Positions 42,429 through 44,010 of a DNA stretch of 44,010 bases are shown piece by piece. A model generated the notes under the pieces. That model saw only the letters and a program-made list of their open reading frames with translations. It was not told the DNA's origin and made no database searches. The stretch comes from Geobacillus proteiniphilus. GTDB taxonomy: Bacteria > Bacillota > Bacilli > Bacillales > Anoxybacillaceae. Each line of letters opens with the position of its first letter. The stretch's first letter is position 1. Where the stretch lies: the NCBI RefSeq assembly GCF_001908025.1, contig NZ_MQMG01000032.1, positions 1 to 44,010 of the forward strand, given 5' to 3'. The position numbers were made by a program, and so were the translations under genes.

Positions 42429-43946
42429 ATGATGATCGTATTGACTGGGCATACATTGACGATCGATGAGGTAAGACGTGTTGTCTATGAGCGGGAGCGG
42501 GTGGAGGCCGCTGAGGAAAGCATGAGGGCTGTCGAGAAAAGCCGCGCGGCAGTGGAACAAGCGATTTCCAGTGGACGGACGATCTATGGCGTGAATACGG
42601 GCTTTGGCAAACTCGCCGATGTGCGCATTGGCGGAAGCGATCTTGAGCAGTTGCAAATCAACCTTCTCCGCTCGCACGCCTGTGCCGTCGGCGAGCCATT
42701 TGCCGAAGATGTTGTGCGGGCGATGCTTCTTTTGCGGGCGAATGCGTTGTTGAAAGGGTATTCCGGCGTGCGGCCGGCGGTGATTGAGCAGCTGCTCGCG
42801 TTTTTGAACGCCGGCATCCATCCGATCGTGCCGCAGCAAGGTTCCCTTGGCGCCAGCGGCGATTTAGCGCCGCTTGCCCATTTGGCGCTGGCGCTTGCCG
42901 GTGAGGGGGAGGCGATGTACGAAGGGCGGCGGATGCCTGCCGCCCAAGCGCTTTCACAAGCGGGGATTTCACCGCTTTCCCTTCAGGAAAAAGAAGGGCT
43001 GGCGCTTATTAACGGAACGCAGGTGATGACGGCCGTCGGAGCCCTTGCTTACTTAGAGGCGGAACAACTGGTGTATGACAGTGAACGGATCGCGGCGCTG
43101 ACGATTGAGGCGCTTTATGGCATTGTGGACGCGTTTGACGCCCGCATCCACGCAGTCCGCGGGTTTCAGGAGCAGGCGGAGGTGGCGGAACGGCTGCGCC
43201 GCTATTTAGATGGCAGCCAACTCACAACAAGGCAAGGGGAGCGGCGCGTGCAAGACGCCTACTCCATCCGCTGCCTCCCGCAAGTACACGGAGCGTCGCT
43301 TAGGGCGCTTCGTTATGTGAAGGAAACGCTTGAAATCGAAATGAACGCTGCTACGGACAATCCGCTTATTTTTACGGACGGGACGGTGCTCTCTGGCGGC
43401 AACTTTCACGGCCAGCCCGTTGCGATCGCCATGGATTTGTTGAAAATTGCGGTGGCGGAGCTGGCCAACATCAGCGAACGCCGCATCGAACGGCTTGTCA
43501 ATCCGCAGCTTAGCGAAGGCTTGCCGCCGTTTTTAAGCCCACAGCCCGGCTTGCAGTCTGGGGCGATGATTATGCAATATGTCGCCGCTTCGCTCGTGTC
43601 GGAAAACAAGACGCTCGCTCACCCAGCCAGCGTCGATTCGATTCCGTCTTCAGCGAACCAAGAGGATCACGTCAGCATGGGAACGACCGCCGCCCGCCAT
43701 GCGTACATGATCGTGCAAAACGCAAGAAAAGTGCTGGTGATTGAGCTCATTTGCGCTTTGCAGGCTGTCGAAGCGCGCGGCATCGAGCGAATGGCCCCGT
43801 CAACGAGGCAGTTTTACCACGAGGCGCGCCGCATTGTTTCCTCCATTACAGCTGACCGCGTCTTTTCCGATGACATTGAAGCGGTGGCGGCGTGGTTGAG
43901 CGAAAGGGCAAAACATCACTTCCTCCGCGATGAAACGAAAGCTTAG
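42429..43946 (+). CDS. hutH: HutH, histidine ammonia-lyase
   Basis: A 505-residue enzyme that deaminates L-histidine to urocanate, the first step of histidine breakdown. The A142-S143-G144 triad in [16 protein letters not shown] forms the MIO cofactor. Other conserved stretches are [26 protein letters not shown] and [19 protein letters not shown]. The start is ATG 42429 with GGGAG upstream; an in-frame extension to 42321 runs through the terminator and was discarded. Expression depends on HutP antitermination. hutU, usually next, would lie beyond the window; no gene is recognisable in 43947-44010. Confidence 0.97.
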   Translation: MMIVLTGHTLTIDEVRRVVYERERVEAAEESMRAVEKSRAAVEQAISSGRTIYGVNTGFGKLADVRIGGSDLEQLQINLLRSHACAVGEPFAEDVVRAMLLLRANALLKGYSGVRPAVIEQLLAFLNAGIHPIVPQQGSLGASGDLAPLAHLALALAGEGEAMYEGRRMPAAQALSQAGISPLSLQEKEGLALINGTQVMTAVGALAYLEAEQLVYDSERIAALTIEALYGIVDAFDARIHAVRGFQEQAEVAERLRRYLDGSQLTTRQGERRVQDAYSIRCLPQVHGASLRALRYVKETLEIEMNAATDNPLIFTDGTVLSGGNFHGQPVAIAMDLLKIAVAELANISERRIERLVNPQLSEGLPPFLSPQPGLQSGAMIMQYVAASLVSENKTLAHPASVDSIPSSANQEDHVSMGTTAARHAYMIVQNARKVLVIELICALQAVEARGIERMAPSTRQFYHEARRIVSSITADRVFSDDIEAVAAWLSERAKHHFLRDETKA

Positions 43947-44010
43947 AGAAGGGCAAAGCATGATGGGCGTAGGTGGAGAGCGTTCAAGGATAGGTGTTTG
44001 AAAAAATGGT

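Overview
The window looks like chromosome of a thermophilic Firmicute of the Geobacillus/Parageobacillus group. The basis is GC-rich Bacillus-type genes with strong AAGGAGG-like ribosome sites and many TTG/GTG starts, a sporulation-control gene (spo0M), a HutP-controlled hut operon, a TPP riboswitch before thiC, and a lysine 6-dehydrogenase of the type described from G. stearothermophilus. No rRNA, tRNA or CRISPR array was seen.

Left part (1-10 kb): an IS110-family element abuts an AT-richer, probably acquired cadmium-resistance operon (cadC-cadA) whose promoter/operator carries a 66-bp tandem duplication. Next come an NmrA-type oxidoreductase with its Rrf2 regulator (shared operator-like repeats), the rRNA methyltransferase rlmD, spo0M, a small IS200/IS605-derived MITE, a beta-hydroxyacid dehydrogenase and a MutT-type Nudix hydrolase.

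Middle (10-24.5 kb): a Gfo/Idh/MocA oxidoreductase diverges from a tightly overlapping four-gene sugar operon (NDP-sugar pyrophosphorylase, GT4 glycosyltransferase, (alpha/alpha)6-type protein, phosphomannomutase). It is followed by a LuxR-type regulator and an RsbW/RsbV/RsbU-like partner-switching module with no sigma-factor gene beside it. The RsbW-like gene contains a dnaX-like A AAA AAG AGT GA slippery sequence. Then come a TnpB element with omega-RNA, an RDD membrane protein, a second MITE and a chemoreceptor without an extracellular sensor domain.

Right part (24.5-44 kb): riboswitch-thiC; a putative small structured RNA; a four-gene cluster (aminotransferase, ThDP enzyme, semialdehyde dehydrogenase, lysine 6-dehydrogenase) that can be read as lysine degradation through 2-aminoadipate; a MerR-MFS operon; and a five-gene minus-strand operon for a xanthine-dehydrogenase-family molybdenum hydroxylase with its maturation factors and a long unexplained leader. 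The window ends with an SPFH-domain/ribbon-helix-helix pair and the start of the histidine utilisation operon (hutP, hutH) with a cre box and a HutP-type terminator.

The most unusual items are the slippery site in the RsbW-like gene, the orphan partner switch, the candidate small RNA at about 26.84-26.98 kb, the two related MITEs plus the TnpB/omega-RNA unit, and the inferred 2-oxoadipate branch of lysine degradation. All functional assignments are from reading the sequence; no database search was run.
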